Assembly (NCBI GenBank): GCA_018402545.1
Contig: JAGYIL010000001.1
Coordinates: 1,736,001-1,800,000 of the forward strand
Source of the DNA: Saccharospirillum sp.
GTDB lineage: Bacteria > Pseudomonadota > Gammaproteobacteria > Pseudomonadales > Natronospirillaceae
DNA: 64,000 bases
Reading direction: 5' to 3'
Positions 1 through 9,856 of this stretch are shown here, piece by piece. The notes under the pieces are model-generated. The model was not told the DNA's origin. It searched no databases and saw only the letters and a list, made by a program, of their open reading frames with translations. How positions within the stretch are numbered: position 1 is the first letter of the stretch; every line of letters begins with the position of its first letter. The position numbers were made by a program, and so were the translations under genes.

Positions 1-1107
<1,107 letters not shown>

Positions 1108-1127
1108 GCCAGCACAACGTTGTGATT

Positions 1128-1155
1128 AAAAAGGGGCTTCGGCCCCTTTTTTGCG
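1128..1155 (+). terminator. Rho-independent terminator of the M4 protease gene
   Basis: A-rich stretch, then a GGGGC stem, TTCG loop, GCCCC and a T-run, 20 bases after the protease stop codon. The A-tract can pair with the T-tract, so it may also work in the opposite direction for ppsR. Confidence 0.9.
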
Positions 1156-1183
1156 TTTGATGGCCTGGTTTACCAACTAGGAC

Positions 1184-1316
1184 GCTAGGGAGCCTCTGAA
1201 TAACTCCCTCAGGGCTCTGCGCGAGCTAAAACGTTTTGCCCAAGTGGGCGTGGGCGGCACTCCGACGCACTTCGCAGCGCAATGGCCGTAGCCCTAGTCA
1301 AGAAGTGCTCCCTAGC
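1184..1316. repeat. Small inverted-repeat-bounded element between convergent genes (MITE-like)
   Basis: A perfect 10-bp inverted repeat, GCTAGGGAGC at 1184-1193 and GCTCCCTAGC at 1307-1316, bounds a 133-bp segment with no credible gene. It lies exactly between the protease terminator and the ppsR stop codon. The outline (short terminal inverted repeats, no ORF, intergenic) is that of a non-autonomous transposon remnant. No target-site duplication is obvious. Confidence 0.4.
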
Positions 1317-1317
1317 C

Positions 1318-2151
1318 TTAATTGACGGTTCGAATGCGGTCGCGCAAGCCCTTGTCGACAATGATGCGGGTGGAGATCTCCTCAATCGACAGCCGAGTGG
1401 TATCGATAAAGGGAATACCGAACCGTCGAAACAGAGCCTCGGCCATGCGCACTTCATCTTCGCACTGGCGCAGCGAGGCGTAGTCGCTGTTGGCTTTGCG
1501 CCCGTCGCGAATCTGGTTCAGCCGTTTCGGGTCGATGCTCAGGCCATAGAGTTTGTTGCGAAAGGGCTCCAGGGCCTTGGGCATGCGCGCCTCTTCAAAG
1601 TCATCGTCGGTCAACGGGTAGTTGGCCGCGTATATGTTGGCTTGCAGCGCCAGAAAGATGCTGGTCGGGGTTTTACCGCTGCGGGAAACGCCTACCAGAA
1701 TAATATCGGCCTTGTCGTAATGATGCAGTCGCCGGCCGTCGTCGTTCTCCAGCGCGAACTGCATGGCATCCATGCGGCGCTGGTAGTGGCCAAAGTCGGC
1801 TGACACCTCGGGCCGGCCAATGCGGATGTTCGACGCCTGGCCCAGCAACTGCTCCAGGGGTCCGAGAAAGGTAGAGATGATGTCGACCGTATGGGCATCG
1901 CTGTCGTGCACAATAGCTCGAATCTTCGGGTCGATAATGGTTTCGATAATGATCGGTTGCAGACCCGATTCCCGAGCCGCCTTGGCCACCCGGTCAACCG
2001 CATTGCGCGCTTTTTGTTCCGTATCAATAAACGACAGAATCGTTTCTGTAAACTGGGTACGGTCGAAATGGGATAGCAGACTGTGGCCCAGCGTTTCAGC
2101 GGTGATGCCGGTGCTGTCGGAAATGAAAAAGACGGGGCGGTTGGCACTCAT
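1318..2151 (-). CDS. ppsR: PEP synthase regulatory protein (bifunctional kinase/pyrophosphorylase, DUF299 family)
   Basis: 277 aa, typical for the family. The N-terminus FFISDSTGITAETLGHSLL is the family signature, and a P-loop GVSRSGKTPTS sits at about residues 154-164. Family members phosphorylate a Thr next to the catalytic His of PEP synthase using ADP, and reverse this with phosphate, switching PpsA off and on. Divergent arrangement with ppsA across a 238-bp gap is the classic gammaproteobacterial order and supports the assignment. Start is ATG at 2149-2151. Confidence 0.96.
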   Translation of the reverse strand: MSANRPVFFISDSTGITAETLGHSLLSHFDRTQFTETILSFIDTEQKARNAVDRVAKAARESGLQPIIIETIIDPKIRAIVHDSDAHTVDIISTFLGPLEQLLGQASNIRIGRPEVSADFGHYQRRMDAMQFALENDDGRRLHHYDKADIILVGVSRSGKTPTSIFLALQANIYAANYPLTDDDFEEARMPKALEPFRNKLYGLSIDPKRLNQIRDGRKANSDYASLRQCEDEVRMAEALFRRFGIPFIDTTRLSIEEISTRIIVDKGLRDRIRTVN

Positions 2152-2389
2152 GAATAATTCCTTGAATCCGGAGCAGGTCAGCGGGGGTCACATCCCCTTG
2201 TCGATGTCCTACACTATAGCGGCACTGTCGGGATATAACAGCCGCGGCATAACAGCGGTCCCGGTCATTCCGCAAGGCAATGGTCATCATTCACAGAATA
2301 AATGCACAACGTCCTCATTCTGAGGTTTAATGAATGCACTGCCCGGCAACAGGGCAGGCAACCCTATCAAGTAGCACGTGGAGATCAGC
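2152..2389. promoter_or_regulatory. Divergent ppsR/ppsA control region with two small hairpins in the ppsA leader
   Basis: 238-bp non-coding gap between divergent ppsR and ppsA. Two short perfect hairpins lie close to ppsA: CCTCA-TTC-TGAGG at 2313-2325, and CTGCCC...GGGCAG at 2339-2357. Their function is unknown. I saw no clear regulator motif. Confidence 0.35.
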
Positions 2390-4762
2390 ATGGAATTCGT
2401 TAAGGACTTTACCGAACTGGGTATACACGACGTACCCACCGTGGGCGGCAAAAACGCCTCCCTGGGTGAAATGATCAGTCATCTGTCGGCCCTGGGAGTG
2501 ACCGTACCGGGTGGTTTTGCAACGACCGCAGAGGCTTATCGCGAATTCCTCGCTTTTGAAGGGCTGAAAGAGCGGATTGACTCACGCCTGTCATCGCTGG
2601 ACGTCGATGACGTCGAAGCACTGGCAAAAGTGGGCCGTGAAATCCGCAAGGAAGTCATGCTGGCGCCGTTCCCCGAGCGTCTTGAAAAAGAAGTGCGGGC
2701 GGCCTACCAGACACTGACCGACGGTGACCCGGGCCGTTCCCTGGCCGTGCGCTCCTCAGCGACTGCCGAAGACCTGCCGGATGCCTCCTTCGCTGGTCAG
2801 CAGGAGACCTTTCTGAACATCCACGGCATCGATGAAGTGTTGCAGGCGATCAAGGAAGTGTTTGCCTCCCTGTTTAACGATCGAGCCATTGCCTACCGGG
2901 TGCATCAGGGGTTCGACCATGCCCACGTTGCTTTGTCGGCGGGTATACAGCGCATGGTGCGCAGCGACATTGGCGCTTCCGGGGTGATGTTCACCATGGA
3001 CACCGAATCCGGTTTCGACCAGGTGGTGTTCATTACTTCGGCCTATGGCCTGGGTGAAACCGTGGTCCAGGGCGCGGTAAACCCCGACGAATTCTACGTC
3101 AGCAAACGGGCCCTGGCCGACGGTTACCACGGCATTCTGCGGCGTACCCTCGGCAGTAAGCTGATCAAGATGGTCTATGGCGCATCGGCCGAGACCGGCA
3201 AATCGGTTGAAACCGTTCAGGTCGACGAGGCCGACCGGTCCCGGTTCTCACTCTCCGATGACGAAGTGGAACAACTGGCCCACCAGGCCATGACCATCGA
3301 GAAGCACTACAAACGACCGATGGACATCGAATGGGCGCGCGACGGTGAAGACGGCAAGCTGTACATCGTGCAAGCCCGTCCGGAAACCGTGAAAAGCCGC
3401 GGCTCGGCCACTGTTATTGAACGCTATGCGCTGAAAGAGAAGGGTAAATTGCTGATTGATGGACGCGCCATCGGCCAGCGCATCGGTCACGGCCCGGTTA
3501 AGGTGATCAGCGATCTAAGCCAGATGCATCAGGTGCACGCCGGCGATGTGCTGGTCACCGACATGACCGACCCGGACTGGGAGCCGATCATGAAGCGGGC
3601 CTCGGCCATCGTAACCAACCGCGGTGGCCGTACCTGCCACGCCGCCATCATTGCCCGCGAGCTGGGCATTCCGGCCGTAGTCGGCTGCGGTGACGCGACC
3701 GATAAACTGATCAGTGGCGATGACGTCACCGTCTCCTGTGCCGAGGGAGATACCGGCCGCGTTTACCGGGGGCTGCTGGAATTCAACGTCGAAGAAAACG
3801 ACCTCAGCACCATGCCCGACCTGCCGTTCAAGATCATGATGAACGTCGGCAACCCTGACCGGGCATTCGATTTTCAGTCGCTGCCCAACGCGGGTGTCGG
3901 CCTGGCCCGGCTTGAGTTCATCATTAACCGGATGATCGGCGTGCACCCCAAGGCGTTGCTGCATTACGACGAAGCGCCAGTCGAAGTGCGCGAGAGCATC
4001 GACCACCGCATGGCCGGCTACGCGAGCCCGGTTGACTTCTACGTTGAGAAAATCGTTGAGGGCGTGTCGTCGATTGCGGCGGCGTTTTACCCGAAACCGG
4101 TCATCGTGCGCCTGTCCGATTTCAAATCGAACGAATACGCGCACCTGGTCGGTGGTTCCCAGTATGAACCCCAGGAAGAAAACCCAATGATCGGGTTTCG
4201 GGGTGCGTCACGTTACATCGACGATTCATTCCGCGAGTGCTTTGAACTCGAATGCCGGGCCATGAAAAAGGTGCGCAACGAGATGGGGCTGACCAATGTG
4301 CAGTTGATGGTGCCTTTTGTACGCACCGTCGATGAAGCGCGTCAGGTGGTCGAATTGCTGGCCGAAAACGGCCTGGAATCCGGCAAGGACGATCTGAAGC
4401 TGATCATGATGTGCGAACTGCCATCCAACGCCTTGCTGGCCGACCAGTTCCTGGAATACTTCGATGGCTTCTCCATCGGCTCCAATGACCTGACTCAGCT
4501 GACCCTGGGCCTCGACCGGGATTCCGGCGTGATTGCGCACCTGTTCGATGAGCGCAATGATGCCATCAAAATCCTGCTCAGCATGGCCATTCAGGCTTGT
4601 CGCAAGGCCAATAAATACATTGGTATCTGCGGCCAGGGCCCGTCAGACCATCCGGACTTTGCCGAATGGCTGATGGACCAGGGCATCGAATCGGTGTCAC
4701 TGAACCCTGATTCAGTGCTCAGCACCTGGATCTACCTGGCTGAGCATCACGGCAAGGCCTGA
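2390..4762 (+). CDS. ppsA: Phosphoenolpyruvate synthase (pyruvate, water dikinase)
   Basis: About 790 aa, close to E. coli PpsA. It converts pyruvate + ATP + water to PEP + AMP + Pi in gluconeogenesis. Domains in order: N-terminal ATP-grasp region ([11 protein letters not shown], then [19 protein letters not shown]), the swivelling phospho-His domain with GGRTCHAAI (catalytic His about residue 417, regulatory Thr two residues before), and a C-terminal PEP-binding TIM barrel (GIGLARLEF-like segment, [15 protein letters not shown]). An in-frame GTG lies at 2378, but a GGAG Shine-Dalgarno sequence spaced six bases from ATG 2390 favours the latter. Likely regulated post-translationally by the divergent PpsR. 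Confidence 0.97.
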   Translation: MEFVKDFTELGIHDVPTVGGKNASLGEMISHLSALGVTVPGGFATTAEAYREFLAFEGLKERIDSRLSSLDVDDVEALAKVGREIRKEVMLAPFPERLEKEVRAAYQTLTDGDPGRSLAVRSSATAEDLPDASFAGQQETFLNIHGIDEVLQAIKEVFASLFNDRAIAYRVHQGFDHAHVALSAGIQRMVRSDIGASGVMFTMDTESGFDQVVFITSAYGLGETVVQGAVNPDEFYVSKRALADGYHGILRRTLGSKLIKMVYGASAETGKSVETVQVDEADRSRFSLSDDEVEQLAHQAMTIEKHYKRPMDIEWARDGEDGKLYIVQARPETVKSRGSATVIERYALKEKGKLLIDGRAIGQRIGHGPVKVISDLSQMHQVHAGDVLVTDMTDPDWEPIMKRASAIVTNRGGRTCHAAIIARELGIPAVVGCGDATDKLISGDDVTVSCAEGDTGRVYRGLLEFNVEENDLSTMPDLPFKIMMNVGNPDRAFDFQSLPNAGVGLARLEFIINRMIGVHPKALLHYDEAPVEVRESIDHRMAGYASPVDFYVEKIVEGVSSIAAAFYPKPVIVRLSDFKSNEYAHLVGGSQYEPQEENPMIGFRGASRYIDDSFRECFELECRAMKKVRNEMGLTNVQLMVPFVRTVDEARQVVELLAENGLESGKDDLKLIMMCELPSNALLADQFLEYFDGFSIGSNDLTQLTLGLDRDSGVIAHLFDERNDAIKILLSMAIQACRKANKYIGICGQGPSDHPDFAEWLMDQGIESVSLNPDSVLSTWIYLAEHHGKA

Positions 4763-4766
4763 TACC

Positions 4767-5783
4767 TCAGGGCCGGTCTGGCAGGGCAATATCCAGCCAG
4801 ACCGGCCGATGATCGGACGCCCGCTCCAGCGCAGCGCTGAGCGGGTGCTCCGGTGCTGGCCAGAAAACACCTGTCCCGAGAACCGCCAGTTGAGTCGACG
4901 GCAAAACGTAGTCGGCTCGCATTTTCCAGCGTGCGGTCAGGTCATGGCCTCTGTCAGAAAGTGGCCGAAGTGGCTGAACAGAGGGGTGTTTTATCAGGCG
5001 GTTAATCGCTCCCGGTTGACTGTCGCCGCCCGCCGATGATGCATTCAAATCGCCCGCCACGATAAAGAGCTGATCGGCTGCCAAACCGCCCCTTACCCCC
5101 CGATCATCCGTCATATATGACGCCCCACTCATGTAGTCCACCCAGAACCGAATCTCATCATGATTGCGGCAAACGTTGCGCCGCTCCGGGCCATCAAAGG
5201 CCGGAGGCGTGGGGTGGCTGATCAGCAAATGGCACAGCCCCGAGGGCAGCGCCAGCGGCAAGTCCCAGTGTGATTTGCTCGACAGGCGCATAACCGCCAG
5301 GTCATCGTCCGAATAGAAAGCCGAACCGTCCGGGTTTTCGGGCAACAGAGCGTCGGGCATATTGCGCCATAAAAAGTGCTGAAATGTCCGGCACGCCTCA
5401 GTATCGAGCGGAACTTTCGACAAAACCGCCATGCCGTATTGGCCCGGGAAGTCACCGAACCCGAATGGGGTTTCGCGGGCGTTGTTTAAGTCCTGTTTTA
5501 CCAGATCCCGCCCGGATGGCACCCCGGTGTTCACCGGTGCGGTAAACCGATAGGGGAAATCCATGCCCGCTTCACGAAGCCGCGCCTGAAACGCGGTTAA
5601 CGCCCGTTGCCCGGCGTCGTAGTCCAGCTCATTGATGACCCAGACATCGGCATTGACGTGCGCCATTACCTGCAACAAGGCTGATACCTGCGGCCCCGGT
5701 TTTTCCGCCAGCTCGGTCGTCAGATCGCCAGCGCGGGGGCGGTTGAGTGCGACGTTATAGGTCGCCAGTCGAAGCCTGTTCAC
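4767..5783 (-). CDS. Endonuclease/exonuclease/phosphatase (EEP) family protein
   Basis: 338 aa. The EEP fold is shown by YNVALN near residue 9, NELD (metal-binding Glu about residue 52), GDLNAS in the last third and the terminal SDHRPVW. These are the metal and catalytic residues of the DNase I/phosphatase superfamily. No signal peptide is evident. The substrate cannot be told from sequence: nucleic acid, inositol phosphate or lipid phosphates are all possible. The start is GTG at 5781-5783 with AGGAG just upstream. It follows the MFS gene with a one-base gap, so the two are probably co-transcribed. Convergent with ppsA. Confidence 0.8.
   Translation of the reverse strand: MNRLRLATYNVALNRPRAGDLTTELAEKPGPQVSALLQVMAHVNADVWVINELDYDAGQRALTAFQARLREAGMDFPYRFTAPVNTGVPSGRDLVKQDLNNARETPFGFGDFPGQYGMAVLSKVPLDTEACRTFQHFLWRNMPDALLPENPDGSAFYSDDDLAVMRLSSKSHWDLPLALPSGLCHLLISHPTPPAFDGPERRNVCRNHDEIRFWVDYMSGASYMTDDRGVRGGLAADQLFIVAGDLNASSAGGDSQPGAINRLIKHPSVQPLRPLSDRGHDLTARWKMRADYVLPSTQLAVLGTGVFWPAPEHPLSAALERASDHRPVWLDIALPDRP
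4771..4807. terminator. Long perfect inverted repeat between convergent ppsA and EEP gene
   Basis: A perfect 12-bp stem, GGCCGGTCTGGC at 4771-4782 and GCCAGACCGGCC at 4796-4807, with a 13-base loop. It begins 8 bases after the ppsA stop and overlaps the last codons of the EEP gene. Probably a bidirectional transcription barrier, although there is no T-run on the ppsA side. Confidence 0.5.
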
Positions 5784-5784
5784 C

Positions 5785-7050
5785 CTATCTCCTGTTGTAC
5801 CTAATTAAATCAGTGTACGGCCTCGCCCCGGCGAATGCAGCCCTTCGCTGTGAACTGAGATCCAGGAATGCGCCGATAGCTGCCGCGAGCAACAGCGCGG
5901 CTAAAAGCAGCCAGAAACCACCGATGCCCAGTTCAGGTACCAGCCAGGAAAACCCGAACATCAGGATGACTCCTCCAGCCTGCAGCGTCAGGCTGAGCAA
6001 ACTGTACAGCGTCGAACGCATAGGCCCCGGCACCTGGTCCGCGATCAGGGCTTCCATCGGAATGCCCAGCATTGAAGTTATCAGCATGACGCCGAGGTAG
6101 CCACTGGCAAAGCCGGGCAGGGTAGTCTGCAGCGCCAGCATAGCCAGTGCCGGTGAGGTCAGCAGCAGAATGATAACCAGCTGACGGTCGGTGGTAACGG
6201 GCCATCGCTTCAACAGCGTTGCCAACAGGGCAGGCCCGGCGGCGGCGGCCAGAAAATAGCCGGTGACCAGCCAGCCGAACAAAGCGTATGCGGTGTTCGG
6301 TGCCAGTGCCATCAGACGTGGTTGCCAGTAAGTTTCCAGCGCAAACAGCAGCATGCCGAGGGCTGTTGCAACGCCCAACAGGCGGCGCACCGGACGCAGC
6401 CGCCAGGCCAGCAGCAATGCCGTCTGCATTCGTGGCCGGTCGGCTGTGGTCATCTCGGCACGAGCCCGGCCGGGTTCGCGGAACAGCACTGGAATAAGCG
6501 CGAGATGTAACAGGGTAAGGGTCGCCTGAGCGATGAGGTTCCATTCGGTTGGCTGCATGGAAGCAGGCGTCCTGGGGGCGAGGGCATCGGTCAGGTAACC
6601 GCCGGCGAGCGCGCCGGCCGCCATCGACAGTGCGCTGAGTGTATGAAAACCAGCAAGACGCCGGGCAAAGACAGTTGCCGGTTCCGTTTCCTGCAGACGC
6701 TCGCTTTGCCAGGCTTCAATGCAGCCCGAGTCGAGTGCACGGCTGGCGCCCAGCAACGCCATTACACCCAATAACAGGAAGAACTGATCCACATAAATGG
6801 CCAGCACAATGCCCAGCAACCCAACCGCCCGGGCCAGGGCGTAGAGGCGAATTCTACCCAGCCGGTCGGCTGCAAAGCCGAGGGGTAATTCAAGCAAGGC
6901 TGCCGTTACACTGAAGGTTCCGAACAGGATGCCCAGGTGCCAGAGGGAGAGCCCCTTCTCCTGCAGAAACAGCGTCTGAACGCTCAGAAACAGACCTAAC
7001 GACAGGCCTTTAAGGCTGTGGTGGATGCTCAGGCGTTGAATCAGTGTCAT
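5785..7050 (-). CDS. Major facilitator superfamily (MFS) transporter
   Basis: 421 aa with about twelve hydrophobic segments. The loop after TM2 reads GFAADRLGR, matching the MFS motif A pattern (GxxADRxGR). The family moves small solutes or drugs across the inner membrane by proton-coupled exchange; the substrate is not predictable here. It is divergent from a LysR-type regulator, with a 103-bp gap that carries a palindrome at 7114-7128, so control by that regulator is likely. The EEP gene follows with one base between them, suggesting a two-gene operon. Confidence 0.85.
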   Translation of the reverse strand: MTLIQRLSIHHSLKGLSLGLFLSVQTLFLQEKGLSLWHLGILFGTFSVTAALLELPLGFAADRLGRIRLYALARAVGLLGIVLAIYVDQFFLLLGVMALLGASRALDSGCIEAWQSERLQETEPATVFARRLAGFHTLSALSMAAGALAGGYLTDALAPRTPASMQPTEWNLIAQATLTLLHLALIPVLFREPGRARAEMTTADRPRMQTALLLAWRLRPVRRLLGVATALGMLLFALETYWQPRLMALAPNTAYALFGWLVTGYFLAAAAGPALLATLLKRWPVTTDRQLVIILLLTSPALAMLALQTTLPGFASGYLGVMLITSMLGIPMEALIADQVPGPMRSTLYSLLSLTLQAGGVILMFGFSWLVPELGIGGFWLLLAALLLAAAIGAFLDLSSQRRAAFAGARPYTDLIRYNRR

Positions 7051-7113
7051 GGCGAAGCCCTCAGAAAATAGGTCACCCGGACACTCTACGTTGAGATCAT
7101 TGGCAAATTAATG

Positions 7114-7128
7114 CTTATAATATATAAG
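7114..7128. promoter_or_regulatory. Putative LysR-type operator between MFS gene and LysR gene
   Basis: CTTATA-ATA-TATAAG is a perfect palindrome that contains the T-N11-A pattern typical of LysR-regulator sites. It lies in an AT-rich divergent promoter region, about 26 bases upstream of the regulator start. Confidence 0.5.
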
Positions 7129-7153
7129 TTAGATAAACAAAAAATTTATAAAT

Positions 7154-8080
7154 ATGCTGAAAACCGACTGGCTTGAGTCGTTTAACGCGGTCGCCCTGGC
7201 GGGCAGTTTTACTGCCGCCGCGCGTGAACGGCAGCTGAGCACCATGGCCCTGAGCAAACACATCGCTGCTCTAGAATCGGCGCTGGGTGAGGCGCTGTTT
7301 GAACGAACAACACGGCGGGTCCGGTTAACCGAATTCGGAGGCGATTTTCTGGCGCGGGCCGGGCAGGTGCTGCGGGAGCAGGAGAATCTGGCAGACTGGG
7401 TTGCAAGCCGCAGTGCAGAACCATCGGGGTGCATCCGGGTGGTGGGTATGGAGCAGCCTTTGCAGGCAACCATCATCCCGTTTCTGGCTGAATTCAGGCT
7501 GGCCTACCCGGGTATCGATGTTGAGGTTGATGCCGTCAACGAGTTGCTGGACCCAAACCGGCATTTATTCGATGTGGCCTGGGGGGTGGGTCAGTACCTG
7601 GGAGATCGGTTCCCGGGCCTGGTTCGACGCCGTCTGATGCGAGTCGTTAACGGGATTTTTGCCAGCCCGGATTATCTGGCACGGTTTGGAACCCCGCATC
7701 ATCCGGATGATCTCAGCGCGCATCGGGTCTTGCCACAATTACACGATGAACCCAACGACTTTCTGATCGTCAGCGGTGGTGCGGCCGACGATGGGGGCTT
7801 TCCGCATACCCGCATGCAAGCACCGCTCAGAACCAGTACCGGGCACCTGGAGCTGTGTCTGCAAGGCCTGGGGCTGATCAATGCCGCCCCCGACCTGCCG
7901 GTGATACGCCGTGCCGTGGAATCGGGCCGGCTGATTCCCGTTCTTGAAGCCTACTGGTACGACGCTCTGGATAACTACTACTACATACACCAGGTGCGTC
8001 AGCGCCAGCCAAAAGTCGAAGCATTCACCGATTTTTTTGTTGCACGTGCGCAGGGCGTCACTGCAACGGAAGCAGGCTGA
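7154..8080 (+). CDS. LysR family transcriptional regulator
   Basis: 308 aa, the normal length. The N-terminal winged HTH (residues 1-62) is clear: LESFNAVALAGSFTAAAREL-like start, then IAALESALGEALFERTTRRVRLTEFG. The rest is a LysR substrate-binding domain ending near residue 300. Close to the subgroup that regulates adjacent transporters or oxidoreductases. Divergent from the MFS gene, so it probably controls that gene together with itself. The ligand is unknown. Confidence 0.9.
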   Translation: MLKTDWLESFNAVALAGSFTAAARERQLSTMALSKHIAALESALGEALFERTTRRVRLTEFGGDFLARAGQVLREQENLADWVASRSAEPSGCIRVVGMEQPLQATIIPFLAEFRLAYPGIDVEVDAVNELLDPNRHLFDVAWGVGQYLGDRFPGLVRRRLMRVVNGIFASPDYLARFGTPHHPDDLSAHRVLPQLHDEPNDFLIVSGGAADDGGFPHTRMQAPLRTSTGHLELCLQGLGLINAAPDLPVIRRAVESGRLIPVLEAYWYDALDNYYYIHQVRQRQPKVEAFTDFFVARAQGVTATEAG

Positions 8081-8117
8081 ATGCACTCAAATGCAGCAAG
8101 ACTTTTTCAACTACCTG

Positions 8118-8426
8118 TTACAGGGTGACCAGACTGTTATCGACTGGCAGGCCAGGGGCTGGCACGTATGCTTCCGCGCTCCAGTCGTTTTCCCACTGAT
8201 TGCCATCGATGCAGAAGCGGTACTGGTATTGCTGGCCAACCGGCAAATTCAATTCAATTTTAAAGTCGCCGGACTTCAGCCGTTTCATCGGATGGCTGTC
8301 GGGTGACCAGTCGTTGAAGTCTCCGGCAAGAGTCACGGTACTGGCGTTGGGAGCGGCCTCGGCGGGCAGCATAAAGGTACACCGGCATTCAGGTCTGGAA
8401 GTCAGATAGCGTTTCTTTACGGTCAT
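8118..8426 (-). CDS. Small stand-alone CBM48/isoamylase early-set (glycogen-binding-like) protein
   Basis: 102 aa made almost entirely of one early-set Ig-like domain. Recognisable parts are VTLAGDFNDWSPDSHPMKR, then YQYRFCIDGNQWENDW and the terminal PDN-like turn (VDNSLV). This is the AMPK-beta/CBM48 fold normally fused to branching enzymes or isoamylases, where it binds alpha-glucans. Here there is no catalytic domain. The ATG is preceded by AAGGAT. Monocistronic; the neighbours (LysR gene, DUF2868 gene) give no clue. A glucan-binding or adaptor role is inference. Confidence 0.75.
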   Translation of the reverse strand: MTVKKRYLTSRPECRCTFMLPAEAAPNASTVTLAGDFNDWSPDSHPMKRLKSGDFKIELNLPVGQQYQYRFCIDGNQWENDWSAEAYVPAPGLPVDNSLVTL

Positions 8427-8590
8427 AGGGTCATCCTTTATCAGTCAGCAAGTACAATGAGCATAGTAACAGCGGCCATGTCTCGCCAATGTGCAGGCGA
8501 CGCCTTCGATGCTCCTTGCTAAACTCGGGCCACTGCTGTGTTTATTTTTGCAACGTGCCGGTCTCAAGCCGGCGATCTTAATAGGACTCC

Positions 8591-9856
8591 ATGACAACTT
8601 CACGACCGTCCCTGAGGGTATCACCCTCTCAAGCCATCGACCTGGGGTTGCGCTGGTTGCGTGCCGAACCCGGGCTTCGTTCAGGCCCGGCCACGGACAA
8701 CTGGTCCGAATTTCTCGGCTATGCCAGCACTTTACCGGCTGAGCACCGGATGCCGTGGTTTTCATGGTGGTTCTGGCTGGGGGCCATTAACGGCATACTC
8801 GCGTTCAGCGGTCTGATGGTCTGGCCCGATGGCAGCGGCATCCACATGCTGATTTTTTTGCTGGTGTTCTGGCTGGCTCCGTTGCTAGTGCTCGTCTGGA
8901 CACTGATCAATGCCTGGTGGCGCAAGCGCAGCCCCTGGTGGCGCCACTGGCTGAGTAGCGAAGACGATGCAGTGATCGCCGCCTGGTGCGCTACTCAAAG
9001 CCTGAAAGCCCAGGCGCTGTTTGTGGTCGCCGGCATGGCGTGGATGTGGCTGATGTTGCTGACCCGGCAACTGATCTTCTACTGGAGCACCTCATTGCAG
9101 GGTGCCTCGGCGCGAGTCGACGATCTGTTCGCGCTGCTGACGCTGGGCATTCTGAACGTGCCCGAACCGCTGGCGATCAGCGCGTCGCAGGCAGGTAGCA
9201 TTACCGGGTGGGAAAGCGACTTGCTGAATTTCTCGGAGTACTGGGCTATATGGCTGACCCAGGTCATTCTGCTTTGGGTATTGTTACCGGTGGCCATCGC
9301 GCTGCTGATTAATCACCGGGTGCTGAGGCGCCGGCTGGCGAACTGGCCGCGCTGGAACCGGCAGCTGCACCAGCGCTTTGAACAGCAACGACCCGAGGCA
9401 TTGCACTTTGAATCGCTGACACCGGAGCAACCGGCCACTTTTACGGCCGACGAGACGGACCTGCCGACAGCCGGAATGTCGCCCTCGGTACCGGTACTCG
9501 CCTGGCAGGATCCGCTGCCCGGCAGGATGCCAGCTGGCTCAGTCAGACTTGGTCGCGGCAGTCTGGCGCAAGACGAGGCAACCATTGAGCGGCACACCGA
9601 GCAGGAGGAGCCGGTCTGGGTGATTTCCGCACAGGCAGTTCCCACCGGTGATCTGGCCGACCTGATCACCCTCAGCGCGGGAAGCCACAAGGAAGTCAAA
9701 GTGTTGTTAAGCAGTTCAGCTGAACCGGGTACCGGACAACGGGAAACCGACCGCCAGAGCTGGCAGGGCTTTGTCAGCGCCCAGGAGTTGCCGGTGCAAT
9801 TGTACTGGCTGGAAGATCAGATAACTCAGCCGACAGCCGGGAAGAAAGCACCATGA
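8591..9856 (+). CDS. DUF2868 domain membrane protein
   Basis: 421 aa. Hydrophobic segments lie at about residues 57-80, 87-110, 138-160 and 210-240, followed by a soluble C-terminal half. The family (DUF2868) is of unknown function and is typically encoded beside a DUF3482 GTPase, as here. The stop overlaps the start of that gene (ATGA, 9853-9856), implying translational coupling and a shared complex at the inner membrane. AGGA precedes ATG 8591. Confidence 0.75.
   Translation: MTTSRPSLRVSPSQAIDLGLRWLRAEPGLRSGPATDNWSEFLGYASTLPAEHRMPWFSWWFWLGAINGILAFSGLMVWPDGSGIHMLIFLLVFWLAPLLVLVWTLINAWWRKRSPWWRHWLSSEDDAVIAAWCATQSLKAQALFVVAGMAWMWLMLLTRQLIFYWSTSLQGASARVDDLFALLTLGILNVPEPLAISASQAGSITGWESDLLNFSEYWAIWLTQVILLWVLLPVAIALLINHRVLRRRLANWPRWNRQLHQRFEQQRPEALHFESLTPEQPATFTADETDLPTAGMSPSVPVLAWQDPLPGRMPAGSVRLGRGSLAQDEATIERHTEQEEPVWVISAQAVPTGDLADLITLSAGSHKEVKVLLSSSAEPGTGQRETDRQSWQGFVSAQELPVQLYWLEDQITQPTAGKKAP

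Noticed and set aside
1282..1803. Protein on the + strand over ppsR
   Set aside because: It overlaps the clearly recognised ppsR on the opposite strand, and its sequence shows only shadow composition.
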